64,000 nucleotides of DNA from Arthrobacter_E sp044748305 (GTDB lineage: Bacteria > Actinomycetota > Actinomycetes > Actinomycetales > Micrococcaceae). Location: positions 179,899 through 243,898 of the forward strand of contig NZ_JBIVFT010000006.1 in assembly GCF_044748305.1 (NCBI RefSeq). Direction: 5' to 3'. The translations under genes and the position numbers were made by a program. The first letter of the stretch is position 1. Each line of letters begins with the position of its first letter. Below are positions 7,869 through 16,427 of this stretch, one piece after another. The notes beneath the pieces were generated by a model. It made no database searches. It saw nothing but the letters and a program-made list of their open reading frames with translations, and was not told the DNA's origin.

Positions 7869-8225
7869 ATGAGTGAGAACATTCCGGGCGCAGAGGAATT
7901 CAACAATGCCGCCGACAACGCCGGTGAGGCAGCGCAGAACGCTGCGCAGTCCGCTGGCGAGACCGTGCAGAACGTCGCCGATCAGGCTGCTGAGAACGCC
8001 CCCGAGGGCGCACGTGATTTCGTGGACGACGCCGTAGGCAATGTGAAGAACTTCACCGAGGACGCGGTGGGGAACGTGAAGGATTTCGCCGGAGACGCCG
8101 CGGAGAACGTGAAGGACTTCGCGGAGGACGCCGCCGAGAACGTGAAGAACTTCACCGAGGACGCCGTCGAGAACGCGAAGGGCCTCGGAGCCAAGATCGC
8201 CGGTTTCTTCAAGGGCGACAAGTAA
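7869..8225 (+). CDS. LEA-like 11-residue repeat protein
   Basis: A 118-residue, highly charged, cysteine-free protein with no signal peptide or membrane segment. From residue 54 it is built of five consecutive 11-residue units: DAVGNVKNFTE, DAVGNVKDFAG, DAAENVKDFAE, DAAENVKNFTE, DAVENAKGLGA. An Ala/Asn/Gln-rich 11-residue periodicity can be followed back to about residue 15. Such 11-mer amphipathic repeats are the hallmark of group 3 LEA/apolipoprotein-like proteins, which are disordered in solution and helical on membranes or on drying. SD-like AGGAGTC (7859-7865) precedes the ATG. It is convergent with the glucosidase gene and closed by a strong hairpin. A membrane- or desiccation-protection role is inferred. 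Confidence 0.8.
   Translation: MSENIPGAEEFNNAADNAGEAAQNAAQSAGETVQNVADQAAENAPEGARDFVDDAVGNVKNFTEDAVGNVKDFAGDAAENVKDFAEDAAENVKNFTEDAVENAKGLGAKIAGFFKGDK
8028..8192 (+). repeat. Five tandem 33-bp units
   Basis: Units begin at 8028, 8061, 8094, 8127 and 8160 and each encode 11 residues. Codon choice differs between units, so the repeat is older than a recent slippage event. Confidence 0.85.
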
Positions 8226-8255
8226 GACGAACGGTCACCGCTGGGCGGTGACGCG

Positions 8256-8292
8256 ACTGCGGCCCCGGAGGGTTCTCCTCCGGGGCCGCAGT
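8256..8292. terminator. 16-bp GC hairpin between convergent genes
   Basis: Perfect 16-bp arms at 8256-8271 and 8277-8292 with a 5-nt loop lie between the repeat protein (+) and the glucosidase (-). There is no long T-tract, and it is likely bidirectional. Confidence 0.8.
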
Positions 8293-8311
8293 GTGTTCCT
8301 CGTCAGTCGGT

Positions 8312-10051
8312 TCAGGCCTTCTCAGGGACCAGGTACGCGGTCGCGTCGGAGGGCAGCAGGCCGTCCTGCACGGGGGCGCTGGACAGCACCAGCGCGAACC
8401 CGGACGGCAGAGCGATGCCGGCCTCGCTCATATTGGTCAGCACCAGAACCCCGTTGTTGAGGAACGCGACCACGCCGCGCTCCGGGTTGTGCGCCGCCGA
8501 CCAGAGGTGTGAGCCCCGCCCGAGCGAGTGTTCCCGGCGGAAGGCGAGCGCCGCGCGGTAGAGCTCAAGCGTTGAGCCGTCGACGCCGTCCTGCACGTCC
8601 GCGGCATGGTCGGCGAAGGCTGCGGGCTGTGGCAGCCACGGCTGCGCGCCGTCCTGGGGACCGTTGAGGCTGAAACCGTAACCCGGAGCGCTCGCCGTCC
8701 ACGGCAGCGGGACGCGGCAGCCGTCCCGGCCGCGCTCGGCGCCGCCCGTGCGGAAGAACGCCGGATCCTGGCGGGCCTCGGCGGGAAGCGTGGTGTGTTC
8801 CGGAAGCCCGAGCTCCTCGCCTTGGTAGACGTAAGCGGAACCCGGCAGCGCGAATTCCACGAGGGTCGCGGCCCGTGCCCGGGCCAGCCCCAGTGCCGCG
8901 TCCGGCTGTTCATCCTCTGCGGCGATCCCCTTGGGGAAGGTGGTCGGGTCCTTGAGTCCGAAGCGGCTGGGATGCCTGACGGTGTCGTGGTTGCTCAGCA
9001 CCCAGGTGACGGGGGCGCCGACGGCGGCCACGGCCTCGATGGAGCTGTCGATGGAGTGCGCGAGCCGTTCGGCGTCCCAGCCGGCCAGCAGGAAGTCGAA
9101 GTTGAAGGCCTGCTGCATCTCGTCCGGGCGGACGTAGCGTGCCAGACGCTCGGCGGGCTCGACCCAGGCTTCGGCCACCAGCATGCGGTCGCCGGAGTAC
9201 TCGGCCAGCAGCTGATGCCAGTCGCGGTAGATCTCGTGGACGCCGTCCTGGTCGAAGAACGGTGCCTTGGAGAGGTCCTGACCGCTCCCTCCGGGGCTTT
9301 CGTGCGTCGCCTCCCCTTCGGAGATCGATCCCTCCACCATGGCGGCGGCGCCCTCCCAATCGGGCAGACCCTTCGCCTTGATCATGCCGTGTGCCACATC
9401 GACGCGGAAGCCGTCGACACCCTTGTCCAGCCAGAAGCGGAGGACCGAGCGCATCTCCTCCCGGACCTCCTCGTTCTCCCAGTTCAGGTCCGGCTGCTTG
9501 GTGTCGAACAGGTGGAGGTACCACTCGCCGGGCGTGCCGTCCGGGTTGGTGGTGCGCGTCCAGGCCGGCCCGCCGAAGATCGAGTTCCAGTTGTTGGGCT
9601 CCTGCTCCCCGTTCTCGCCTTTGCCGGGGCGGAATATGTAGCGCTCGCGTTCGCGGGATCCCGGCGCTGCGGCAAGGGCCTCCTGGAACCAGGCGTGCTC
9701 ATCCGAGGTGTGGTTGGGGACCAGGTCCACGATGACCTTCAGGCCCAGTCCGTGGGCGGTCTCGAGCATGTGGTCGAAGTCTTCGTTGCTGCCGAAACGC
9801 TGATCCACCAGACGGTAGTCCGCCACGTCATAGCCGGCGTCGGCCTGGGGAGACTTGTAGAACGGGCTCAGCCATACGGCGTCGACCCCCAGCTTCCGCA
9901 GGTAGGGCAGCTGCTGAGTGATGCCGGGGATGTCGCCCATCCCGTCTCCGTTCCCGTCCGCGAACGAGCGGGGGTAGACCTGGTAGACCACGGCGTCAGA
10001 CCACCAGGTGGGGACGCGCGGCTCATGGGGTCCGGGTGCTGTCTGCGGCAC
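8312..10051 (-). CDS. GH13 alpha-glucosidase
   Basis: A 579-residue glycoside hydrolase of family 13, hydrolysing alpha-glucosidic bonds in short sugars. The (beta/alpha)8 signature regions are all present: DLVPNHTSDEH (110-119 area), GFRVDVAHG with nucleophile D218, LVAEAW with acid/base E294, and SNHD with D356. The opening WWSDAVVYQVYPRSFADGNGDG is typical of oligo-1,6-/alpha-1,4-glucosidases. It has no signal peptide, so it acts in the cytoplasm on imported sugar. AAAGGAC lies just before the start on the minus strand. It diverges from a sugar importer operon with a shared 125-nt control region, so the enzyme and importer are probably co-regulated by the LacI protein at 13873. Confidence 0.92.
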   Translation of the reverse strand: MPQTAPGPHEPRVPTWWSDAVVYQVYPRSFADGNGDGMGDIPGITQQLPYLRKLGVDAVWLSPFYKSPQADAGYDVADYRLVDQRFGSNEDFDHMLETAHGLGLKVIVDLVPNHTSDEHAWFQEALAAAPGSRERERYIFRPGKGENGEQEPNNWNSIFGGPAWTRTTNPDGTPGEWYLHLFDTKQPDLNWENEEVREEMRSVLRFWLDKGVDGFRVDVAHGMIKAKGLPDWEGAAAMVEGSISEGEATHESPGGSGQDLSKAPFFDQDGVHEIYRDWHQLLAEYSGDRMLVAEAWVEPAERLARYVRPDEMQQAFNFDFLLAGWDAERLAHSIDSSIEAVAAVGAPVTWVLSNHDTVRHPSRFGLKDPTTFPKGIAAEDEQPDAALGLARARAATLVEFALPGSAYVYQGEELGLPEHTTLPAEARQDPAFFRTGGAERGRDGCRVPLPWTASAPGYGFSLNGPQDGAQPWLPQPAAFADHAADVQDGVDGSTLELYRAALAFRREHSLGRGSHLWSAAHNPERGVVAFLNNGVLVLTNMSEAGIALPSGFALVLSSAPVQDGLLPSDATAYLVPEKA

Positions 10052-10082
10052 GGGAAGTCCTTTCTAACGATTTTGCGTAAAC

Positions 10083-10104
10083 GCTTGCATACTGCCGTGC
10101 AAGC
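10083..10104. promoter_or_regulatory. Dyad in glucosidase/importer divergent region
   Basis: GCTTGCA (10083-10089) and TGCAAGC (10098-10104) form a 7-bp dyad with an 8-nt spacer. It overlaps a LacI-like half-operator (GTAAACGCTTGC). It sits between the divergent starts and could serve the LacI regulator encoded at 13873. Confidence 0.5.
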
Positions 10105-10175
10105 TTACTAATGTGATCTGCGCAACATCAACCCGTCAGGGATGAAGTGCTTCGCTCACTGAGGAGTCATCTGCA

Positions 10176-11456
10176 ATGAAACCACGTAAATTCCTCGCGC
10201 CAGCCGCCGCCGTCGCCGTGCTGGCTCTCACGCTGACCGCCTGTGGCGGCGGCAGCACCGGCGGATCGGGCGGCGGTGGCGACGCGGCCTCGCAGAATCT
10301 GGACAGCCGCGGCCCCATCACCTTCGTCACCGGCAAGGACAACTCCGGTGTCTGGCAGCCGACGATCGACCGGTGGAATGCGGCACATCCTAACGAGAAG
10401 GTCACGCTCAAGGAGCAGACCGATAACGCCGATCAGCAGCATGACGACCTCGTGCAGCACTTCCAGGGTCAGTCGGCCGACTACGACGTCGTGACCGTCG
10501 ACGTGGTCTGGTCTGCGGAGTTCGCCGCCAAGGGCTGGCTTCAGCCGCTCAAGGACAGCATGAAGGTGGACACGAGCACGCTGCTCCCGGCCACCGTCAA
10601 GGCCGCCACGTACAACAACACCCTCTTCGCCGTACCGGTCTCCTCCGACGGCGGACTCCTGTACTACCGCAAGGATCTCGTTCCCAACCCTCCCAAGACC
10701 TGGGACGAGATGATGAACATGTGCTCCATCGCCAAGCAGCACAATATGAGCTGCTACGCCGGTCAGCTCGCCAAATACGAGGGCCTGACGGTCAACGCGG
10801 CCGAGGCCATCAACACCTTCGGCGGCAAGATCGTCGATGACCAGGGCAAGGCCGCCGTGAATTCCCCGGAGGCCAAGACCGGACTCTCCAAGCTGGTGGA
10901 CGCCTACAAGAGCGGCAACATCCCGAAGCAGGCCACCACCTACCAGGAGGAGCAGGGGCGCGCCGCGTTCGAAGCCGGACAGCTGCTCTTCCTGCGCAAC
11001 TGGCCGTACGTCTACAACCTCGCGAAGACCGACGGCAATTCCAAGGTCAAGGACACCTTCGGTGTCGCCCCGCTGCCCGGCAAGGACGGCCCCGGTGCTT
11101 CCTCCCTGGGTGGTCACAGCGCTGCTGTGAGCGTCTACTCCAAGCACAAGGCGACCGCGCATGACTTCGCGCAGTGGCTGCTCCAGGACGACCAGCAGAA
11201 GTTCTTCGCTCTGAAGGGCTCCCTCGCCCCCGTGACGAACGCCCTCTACAAGGACGCCGACATCACGGCCAAGCTGCCGTACATGCCGACCCTGCTGACC
11301 TCGATCGAGAACGCTGTGCCGCGTCCTGTGACGCCGTACTACCCGGCGGTCACCAAGGCCGTCCAGGACAACACCTACGCCGCCCTCCAGGGTGACAAGT
11401 CCGTTGATCAGGCCCTGAGCGATATGCAAGCCGCCATCGATGCGGCCGGGCACTAG
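10176..11456 (+). CDS. Sugar ABC transporter binding lipoprotein
   Basis: A 426-residue extracellular solute-binding protein of family 1 (maltose/trehalose/alpha-glucoside type). A basic N-terminus and hydrophobic stretch end in the lipobox LTAC with lipidated C23, followed by a Gly/Ser linker. The core shows DYDVVTVDVVWSAEFAAKGWLQPL and YYRKDLVP with the PKTWDEM motif, standard for sugar-binding proteins. It captures the sugar outside the membrane and delivers it to the two permeases downstream. A strong hairpin follows the gene, so it is probably made in excess over the permeases. The divergent GH13 glucosidase points to an alpha-glucoside substrate. Confidence 0.9.
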   Translation: MKPRKFLAPAAAVAVLALTLTACGGGSTGGSGGGGDAASQNLDSRGPITFVTGKDNSGVWQPTIDRWNAAHPNEKVTLKEQTDNADQQHDDLVQHFQGQSADYDVVTVDVVWSAEFAAKGWLQPLKDSMKVDTSTLLPATVKAATYNNTLFAVPVSSDGGLLYYRKDLVPNPPKTWDEMMNMCSIAKQHNMSCYAGQLAKYEGLTVNAAEAINTFGGKIVDDQGKAAVNSPEAKTGLSKLVDAYKSGNIPKQATTYQEEQGRAAFEAGQLLFLRNWPYVYNLAKTDGNSKVKDTFGVAPLPGKDGPGASSLGGHSAAVSVYSKHKATAHDFAQWLLQDDQQKFFALKGSLAPVTNALYKDADITAKLPYMPTLLTSIENAVPRPVTPYYPAVTKAVQDNTYAALQGDKSVDQALSDMQAAIDAAGH

Positions 11457-11467
11457 CGCCTGACGGT

Positions 11468-11507
11468 TCCGGTGGTGGGCCCGCCCCCGGGTGGGCCCAC
11501 CACCGGA
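11468..11507 (+). terminator. Intercistronic 15-bp hairpin after binding protein
   Basis: Perfect 15-bp arms (11468-11482, 11493-11507) lie in the 107-nt gap between the binding protein and first permease genes, without a T-tract. Such hairpins commonly stabilise or partly terminate mRNA so that binding protein exceeds permease. Confidence 0.7.
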
Positions 11508-11563
11508 CTCCGCGCCCCGGCGCGGATCGCAACACCAGGGGAAGATCATTCAGAGGAGTCACC

Positions 11564-12589
11564 ATGTCCACAGACGTCCCCTCGCAGACGCGGGACGCCA
11601 GCGCCGGAGGAGGGCCCGGAGGCCCACGACGCGGCGCGCGTAAGGCGGGCGCGGAAAGCGCCGACCGTCGCGAAGTCACCCAGGGCCGCTGGGCCTACAC
11701 CCTACTCACCCCCACGCTGATCCTGCTGGCGGTCGTGATCGTCTACCCGATCATCAACGCCATCGTTCTGTCCTTCCAGAAGGACGCCGGTCTGGACAAG
11801 GCCACCGGTTTCTTCGTACAAGGCGGTTTCGCCGGCGTCGACAACTATGCGCACTGGATCCTGCAGCAGTGTGGAACGGAAAACTGTCCGCCCGGCACCC
11901 TCGGCTCCCAGTTCTGGAGCGCCATGGGGACCACCTTCCTCTTCACCGTCATCACGGTCGCCCTCGAAACGGTGCTGGGCTTCTGGATGGCGATCATCAT
12001 GGCCCGGGCCTTCAAGGGCCGGAGCCTGCTGCGCGCCTCCGTGCTGGTGCCCTGGGCCATTCCCACGGCGGTCACGGCCAAGCTGTTCTTCTTCATGTTC
12101 GCCTTCGACGGCATCATCAACACCGTTTTCGGGACCCAGATCCTCTGGACCGGTTCCGAGTGGCCTGCCCGGTGGGCCATCATCATCTCCGATGTCTGGA
12201 AGACCACCCCGTTCATGGCGCTGCTGATCCTTGCCGGCCTCCAGCTCATCCCTGAGCAGGTCTACGAGGCGGCCAAGGTGGACGGTGCGGGGGCGTGGAA
12301 GCGCTTCACACTGATCACCCTTCCGCTGGTGAAGCCGGCACTCATGGTGGCGATCCTGTTCCGCACACTGGACGCCCTGCGCATGTACGACCTCCCGGCC
12401 ATCATGACCGGTGGAGCCAACAACACCACCACGCTCTCCATCCTGGTGGTGCAGCAGATCCGGCAGGGCTTCAATGCCGCGTCGGCGCTATCGACCATCA
12501 CCTTCCTGACGATCTTCCTGGTCGCCTTCATCTTCGTCCGCTTCCTCGGCGCCAACGCCGTCGAATCCACCAACCCCAGGAAGAAGTGA
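11564..12589 (+). CDS. Sugar ABC transporter permease (MalF type)
   Basis: A 341-residue inner-membrane permease with six hydrophobic segments after a ~45-residue hydrophilic N-terminus. The cytoplasmic EAA loop reads YEAAKVDGAGAWKRF, followed by ITLPLVKP, and is the docking site for the ATPase. AGAGGAG lies 6-10 nt before the ATG. It pairs with the permease at 12591 and the lipoprotein at 10176. No ATP-binding subunit is encoded in the locus. Confidence 0.9.
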   Translation: MSTDVPSQTRDASAGGGPGGPRRGARKAGAESADRREVTQGRWAYTLLTPTLILLAVVIVYPIINAIVLSFQKDAGLDKATGFFVQGGFAGVDNYAHWILQQCGTENCPPGTLGSQFWSAMGTTFLFTVITVALETVLGFWMAIIMARAFKGRSLLRASVLVPWAIPTAVTAKLFFFMFAFDGIINTVFGTQILWTGSEWPARWAIIISDVWKTTPFMALLILAGLQLIPEQVYEAAKVDGAGAWKRFTLITLPLVKPALMVAILFRTLDALRMYDLPAIMTGGANNTTTLSILVVQQIRQGFNAASALSTITFLTIFLVAFIFVRFLGANAVESTNPRKK

Positions 12590-12590
12590 C

Positions 12591-13448
12591 ATGAGCACCA
12601 CAACAGCCACGCGCCGTCGTGCCTTCTCCTGGGCACCGGCCCGCACCTACGTGCAAGCCGTCGTCATCCTCATCTGGTGCCTGCTGCCGTTCTACTGGAT
12701 GATCGTCACGGCCTTCCGGGACGTCGGTTACACCTTCGACCCCACGCCGTTCTTCACCCACGTCACCTTCGACAACTTCCGTACCGTGTTCGACGAGTCC
12801 CTGGGCAATCACTTCGCCCGGAACCTGCTCAACAGCCTCATCGTGGCCGGCATCACGACCGTGATCTCGCTGCTCGTCGGTGTCTTCGCGGCCTACGCCC
12901 TGGCCCGCCTGAAGTTCCGCTTCAAGGAATTGGTCCTCGGCTTCATCCTGGGCGCTTCGATGTTCCCCGGCGTCGCCCTGATCACCCCGCTGTTCCAGCT
13001 GTTCACCAACCTCGGCTGGATGGGCACCTACCAGGCCCTGATCATCCCGAGCATCTCCTTCTCGCTTCCCCTGGCCGTCTACACGCTGACGTCGTTCTTC
13101 CGTGAGATGCCCTGGGAATTGGAGGAGGCAGCCCGGATCGACGGCTGCACCCAAGGCCAGGCGTTCCGGAAGATCATCCTCCCGCTCGCCGCACCTGCGA
13201 CCTTCACCACCGCCATCCTGACCTTCATCGGAGCCTGGAACGAGTTCCTGATCGCCAATCAGCTCTCCTCCGACGCGACCAAGACCGTCACCGTGGCCAT
13301 CGCCTCCTTCGCCGGGGCGCAACCCCACCAGGAGCCGTACACGGCCGTCATGGCCGCGGGCACCGTGGTGACGATTCCCCTCGTCATCCTCGTGCTGATC
13401 TTCCAGAAGAAGATCGTGGCCGGCCTCACTGCGGGTGCGGTCAAGTGA
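12591..13448 (+). CDS. Sugar ABC transporter permease (MalG type)
   Basis: A 285-residue permease with six membrane segments and the EAA loop EEAARIDGCTQGQAFRKI followed by ILPLAAP. It lies 1 nt after the MalF-type gene and forms the other half of the translocation pore. The C-terminal KKIVAGLTAGAVK is typical of MalG homologues. The next gene overlaps its stop by 4 nt. Confidence 0.92.
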   Translation: MSTTTATRRRAFSWAPARTYVQAVVILIWCLLPFYWMIVTAFRDVGYTFDPTPFFTHVTFDNFRTVFDESLGNHFARNLLNSLIVAGITTVISLLVGVFAAYALARLKFRFKELVLGFILGASMFPGVALITPLFQLFTNLGWMGTYQALIIPSISFSLPLAVYTLTSFFREMPWELEEAARIDGCTQGQAFRKIILPLAAPATFTTAILTFIGAWNEFLIANQLSSDATKTVTVAIASFAGAQPHQEPYTAVMAAGTVVTIPLVILVLIFQKKIVAGLTAGAVK

Positions 13449-13795
13449 GCAGACATCCTTCCATCGCGGACGACGACGGCCGCCGCGCCGCCGTCGTCCG
13501 CGGCGGGCAACCGTCCACAGAGCAGGACCGGAACCGCTGGCCGGAAGAGGAGGAAGCTGCGCCGAAGCCCAGCCGCCGGCTGATGCGCAGTGCCGAAGAC
13601 CTGGACATCGTCCTCGGAATGCTCGGTTTCTGGACGCTGGTGCTGTTCGTCGTGACCGTCTGGACGGAGGTCACGGGAGGCCCAGCCCTCGGCTGGGCAC
13701 TCGGCCTCCTGGCCGCGGTGCTGCTGCTCTGGGGCCTGATCCGGCTGCGCCGTCGGCTTCCCTCACGGGTCATGGGTCGTCGCAACAGGGGGTGA
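13445..13795 (+). CDS. Two-helix membrane protein of unknown function
   Basis: A 116-residue protein whose GTG start overlaps the permease stop (GTGA). A charged, proline-rich N-terminal half is followed by two hydrophobic helices (about 55-75 and 80-99) and a strongly basic tail RLRRRLPSRVMGRRNRG. No catalytic motif is visible. Its place at the end of the importer operon may mean an accessory role, or simply readthrough. I do not recognise a family. Confidence 0.65.
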   Translation: MSRHPSIADDDGRRAAVVRGGQPSTEQDRNRWPEEEEAAPKPSRRLMRSAEDLDIVLGMLGFWTLVLFVVTVWTEVTGGPALGWALGLLAAVLLLWGLIRLRRRLPSRVMGRRNRG

Positions 13796-13872
13796 TGCGC
13801 TGCCGAATGGGATCCCACAGGGAGTGCATGGTTCAATTCTTGATGCGGGGGTAGCTGAGGAGTGTGACTGGC

Positions 13873-14916
13873 ATGGCTGTGCGCGCTGCCCGCGGAGGGC
13901 ACCACGGCGTGAGTATCGAGGATGTCGCCAAGAAGGCGGGGGTGTCGACCGCGACCGTCTCCCGGGCCGTTCGTGGCCTGCCCCGGGTCTCCGAGAAGAC
14001 CCGCCAGCGGATCCTCGATGTCGCCTCCGAACTGGGCTACGTGGCGTCGTCTGCGGCATCCGGCCTGGCCACCGGCAAGACCCGGACGATCGGTGTCCTC
14101 ACCCCCTATGTGGACCGCTGGTTCTTCTACAAGGCGCTGGAGGGCGTGGAGCGCGAGCTTCACCGTCAGGGGTACAACCTGTCGCTGTTCAGCTTGGACA
14201 GCAGGACTCTTGAGCGTCAAAGGACCTTCACCAAGACGATGGTCGCCAAGCACATCGACGCCCTCCTGGTGTTGTGCCTGGCCCTCTCCATGGAGGAGAT
14301 CGAGGAATTGCGCCGCCTGGACATCCCCTTGGTGGCCGTGGGCGGGCCGGTGGAGGACTGCCCGAGCATAGGAATCGACGACGTCGCTGCTGCGGCGCTC
14401 GCCACCCGTCACCTTCTGGAGCTCGGCCACCGGGACATCGGGATCGTGCACGGTGAGGACGACGACACCGATCTGAACTTCCAGGTGCCGATCCTCCGTC
14501 TGGACGGCTTCCGGGGTGAGCTGGAGCGTCACGGGAGCGGATTCCATCCGGAATGGGAGGTGCGCGGGAACTTCACCCTGGCCAGCGGTGCGGACGCCTT
14601 CGATGAACTGTGGAACCGGCCGGGGCCGAAGCCCACCGCGGTGGTGTGCGCCTCGGACGAGATGGCCATGGGCGTGGTGCTTCAGGCCCGGCGGCGAGGT
14701 GTCCGGGTCCCGGAGGAGCTCTCCGTGATCGGCATCGACGACCACGAGTTCTCCCAGGTCATGGGCCTGACGACGGTGGCTCAGGACCCGGTGGCCCAAG
14801 CGCAGCTGGGGACGCAGATGCTCCTGGATGAACTCGCGGGCAAAGCGGGCTCGGTCCACGATGTGCGGGCGGAGTTCGAGCTGCGCGTCAGGAACACGAC
14901 GTCGGCCGTGTCCTGA
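13873..14916 (+). CDS. LacI-family transcriptional regulator
   Basis: A 347-residue regulator. The helix-turn-helix and hinge helix are VSIEDVAKKAGVSTATVSRA near residues 14-33. The periplasmic-binding-like core carries the usual TIGVLTPYVDRWFF and VVCASDEMAMGV segments. ATG 13873 lies 10 nt after GAGGAG; GTG 13864 (three codons longer) is only 1 nt after it. It follows the alpha-glucoside importer on the same strand and is the likely local repressor of that importer and the divergent glucosidase. An operator candidate is at 10083-10104. Confidence 0.9.
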   Translation: MAVRAARGGHHGVSIEDVAKKAGVSTATVSRAVRGLPRVSEKTRQRILDVASELGYVASSAASGLATGKTRTIGVLTPYVDRWFFYKALEGVERELHRQGYNLSLFSLDSRTLERQRTFTKTMVAKHIDALLVLCLALSMEEIEELRRLDIPLVAVGGPVEDCPSIGIDDVAAAALATRHLLELGHRDIGIVHGEDDDTDLNFQVPILRLDGFRGELERHGSGFHPEWEVRGNFTLASGADAFDELWNRPGPKPTAVVCASDEMAMGVVLQARRRGVRVPEELSVIGIDDHEFSQVMGLTTVAQDPVAQAQLGTQMLLDELAGKAGSVHDVRAEFELRVRNTTSAVS

Positions 14917-14925
14917 CGCGCAGGC

Positions 14926-16260
14926 CTAGACCGTTTGCGGCTCGACCCCCAGATCGACTCCACGGGTCTCCCTGACGAGCGAGACGGCGGCCAGGGAGAC
15001 GAGCGAGGCGAGCGCGATGTAGACGCCGATGGTCCAGGACGCTTTGAAATGGTTCATCAGCATCTCGGCGATCATGGGGGCGAAGGCCCCACCGAGGATC
15101 GCTCCCAGGGCGTAGCCGATGGAGACCCCTGAATAGCGGACCTTCGCCGGGAACATCTCCGCGTAGAGGGCCGATTGCGGCCCGTAACTCAGGCCGAGGC
15201 CGAGCGTCATGACGAACAGCGCCACGAAGTACCAGAGCAGACTCTTCGTGTCGATGAGGAACCACATCGGCACGGCCCAGAGCGCGAGGGCGCTGTAACC
15301 GATCTGGAAGGTGCGCACCCGGCCGATCCGGTCGGAGAGCCAGCCGCCCCACAGTGTGGCACCGAGCCAGCCGAAGGAGGCCAGGGCGGTCACGAGGAGC
15401 ACGGACGGCTGGTCCATCCGGAGGGCTTTCATGGCATAGCTGGCGAAGAACGCGATGAGCAGATATCCGGCGGCATTGTTGGCGATGAAGATCGCGGCCG
15501 AGAGCAGAACCTCTTTGGTGTTGTGCCGGAAGAGCTGGCCCAGCGGCGCGGATGCTTCACGACGACGTTCCTGAAGCTGCTTGAACACCGGGCTTTCCTC
15601 CACGGCCCGCCGGATGAGATATCCCACCACGATCAGGACGATCGAGAGCAGGAAGGGGATCCGCCAGCCCCATTCCTGGAAGGCCGGTCCCATGACGCTC
15701 GTCAGGACCCACAGTGTGGCGGTGGCCAGGATCATGCCCGCCGGGACGCCGATCTGTGGGAAGGCGCCGAAGAAGCCCCGACGGTTCGTGGGCGCGTGCT
15801 CTACTGCCATCAGGGCGGCTCCGCCCCATTCGCCGCCCGCGGAGAATCCCTGGATGAGCCGCAGGAGCACGAGCAGGATCGGCGCCGTGATGCCGACCTG
15901 CGCGTAAGTGGGCAGGACCCCGATCAGCGATGTCGAGAGGCCCATGAGGATGAGGGTGAACACCAGCATCTTCTTCCTGCCGAAACGGTCCCCGAGGTGG
16001 CCCGCGACGATCGCTCCGAGAGGACGGAAGAGGAAGGAGATCCCGATGGTCGCGAAGGAGATGACCTGGGCGAGGCCCGGGTTCTCGGCGGACAGCGGGG
16101 CCAGGAAGAGAGGCGCCAGGACGGTGGCCGCCGCCTGAGCGTAGATGAAGAAGTCGTACCACTCGATGGTGGTGCCGACCAGGGTGCCCGCCAGGACCCT
16201 CCGTTCTTCGGAGGACATCTGAGTCGTAGGCGCGGATGCCGTCGAGGTGGGAGAGGGCAT
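14926..16260 (-). CDS. MHS-family MFS transporter
   Basis: A 444-residue, twelve-helix transporter of the MHS branch. It has GTTIEWYDFFIYAQAA at helix 1, RPLGAIVAGHLGDRFGRKK in loop 2-3, and LIQGFSAGGEWGGAAL. MHS members of this type carry organic acids (shikimate, ketoglutarate, benzoate-type) or osmolytes; the substrate is undetermined. It is convergent with the LacI gene (only 10 nt between stops). A small ACTG...CAGT dyad at 16304-16316 lies 44 nt upstream of the start and may bind a regulator. It is not linked to an obvious catabolic operon. Confidence 0.87.
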   Translation of the reverse strand: MPSPTSTASAPTTQMSSEERRVLAGTLVGTTIEWYDFFIYAQAAATVLAPLFLAPLSAENPGLAQVISFATIGISFLFRPLGAIVAGHLGDRFGRKKMLVFTLILMGLSTSLIGVLPTYAQVGITAPILLVLLRLIQGFSAGGEWGGAALMAVEHAPTNRRGFFGAFPQIGVPAGMILATATLWVLTSVMGPAFQEWGWRIPFLLSIVLIVVGYLIRRAVEESPVFKQLQERRREASAPLGQLFRHNTKEVLLSAAIFIANNAAGYLLIAFFASYAMKALRMDQPSVLLVTALASFGWLGATLWGGWLSDRIGRVRTFQIGYSALALWAVPMWFLIDTKSLLWYFVALFVMTLGLGLSYGPQSALYAEMFPAKVRYSGVSIGYALGAILGGAFAPMIAEMLMNHFKASWTIGVYIALASLVSLAAVSLVRETRGVDLGVEPQTV

Positions 16261-16427
16261 GGGTACTCCGTTCAGCTGGTGAGACCGCGAGATGCCAATC
16301 TTTACTGACCGACAGTTCGTTTTGTAATACCAGAGAGTACCGGCTTTGTGGGATAAATCACAGGGGGTATCGGTGTGCGTGCCGGCCCCGGAGGCTCGGC
16401 GTGGGGAACCTCAGCGTGGGGGGAGTC

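Noticed and set aside
8028..8192. CRISPR-like array (regular 33-bp units)
   Set aside because: Units are contiguous, with no spacers, and encode a continuous protein.
13801..13856. tRNA-like T-loop (GGTTCAATTCT)
   Set aside because: No acceptor stem, anticodon arm or D-loop could be paired around it.
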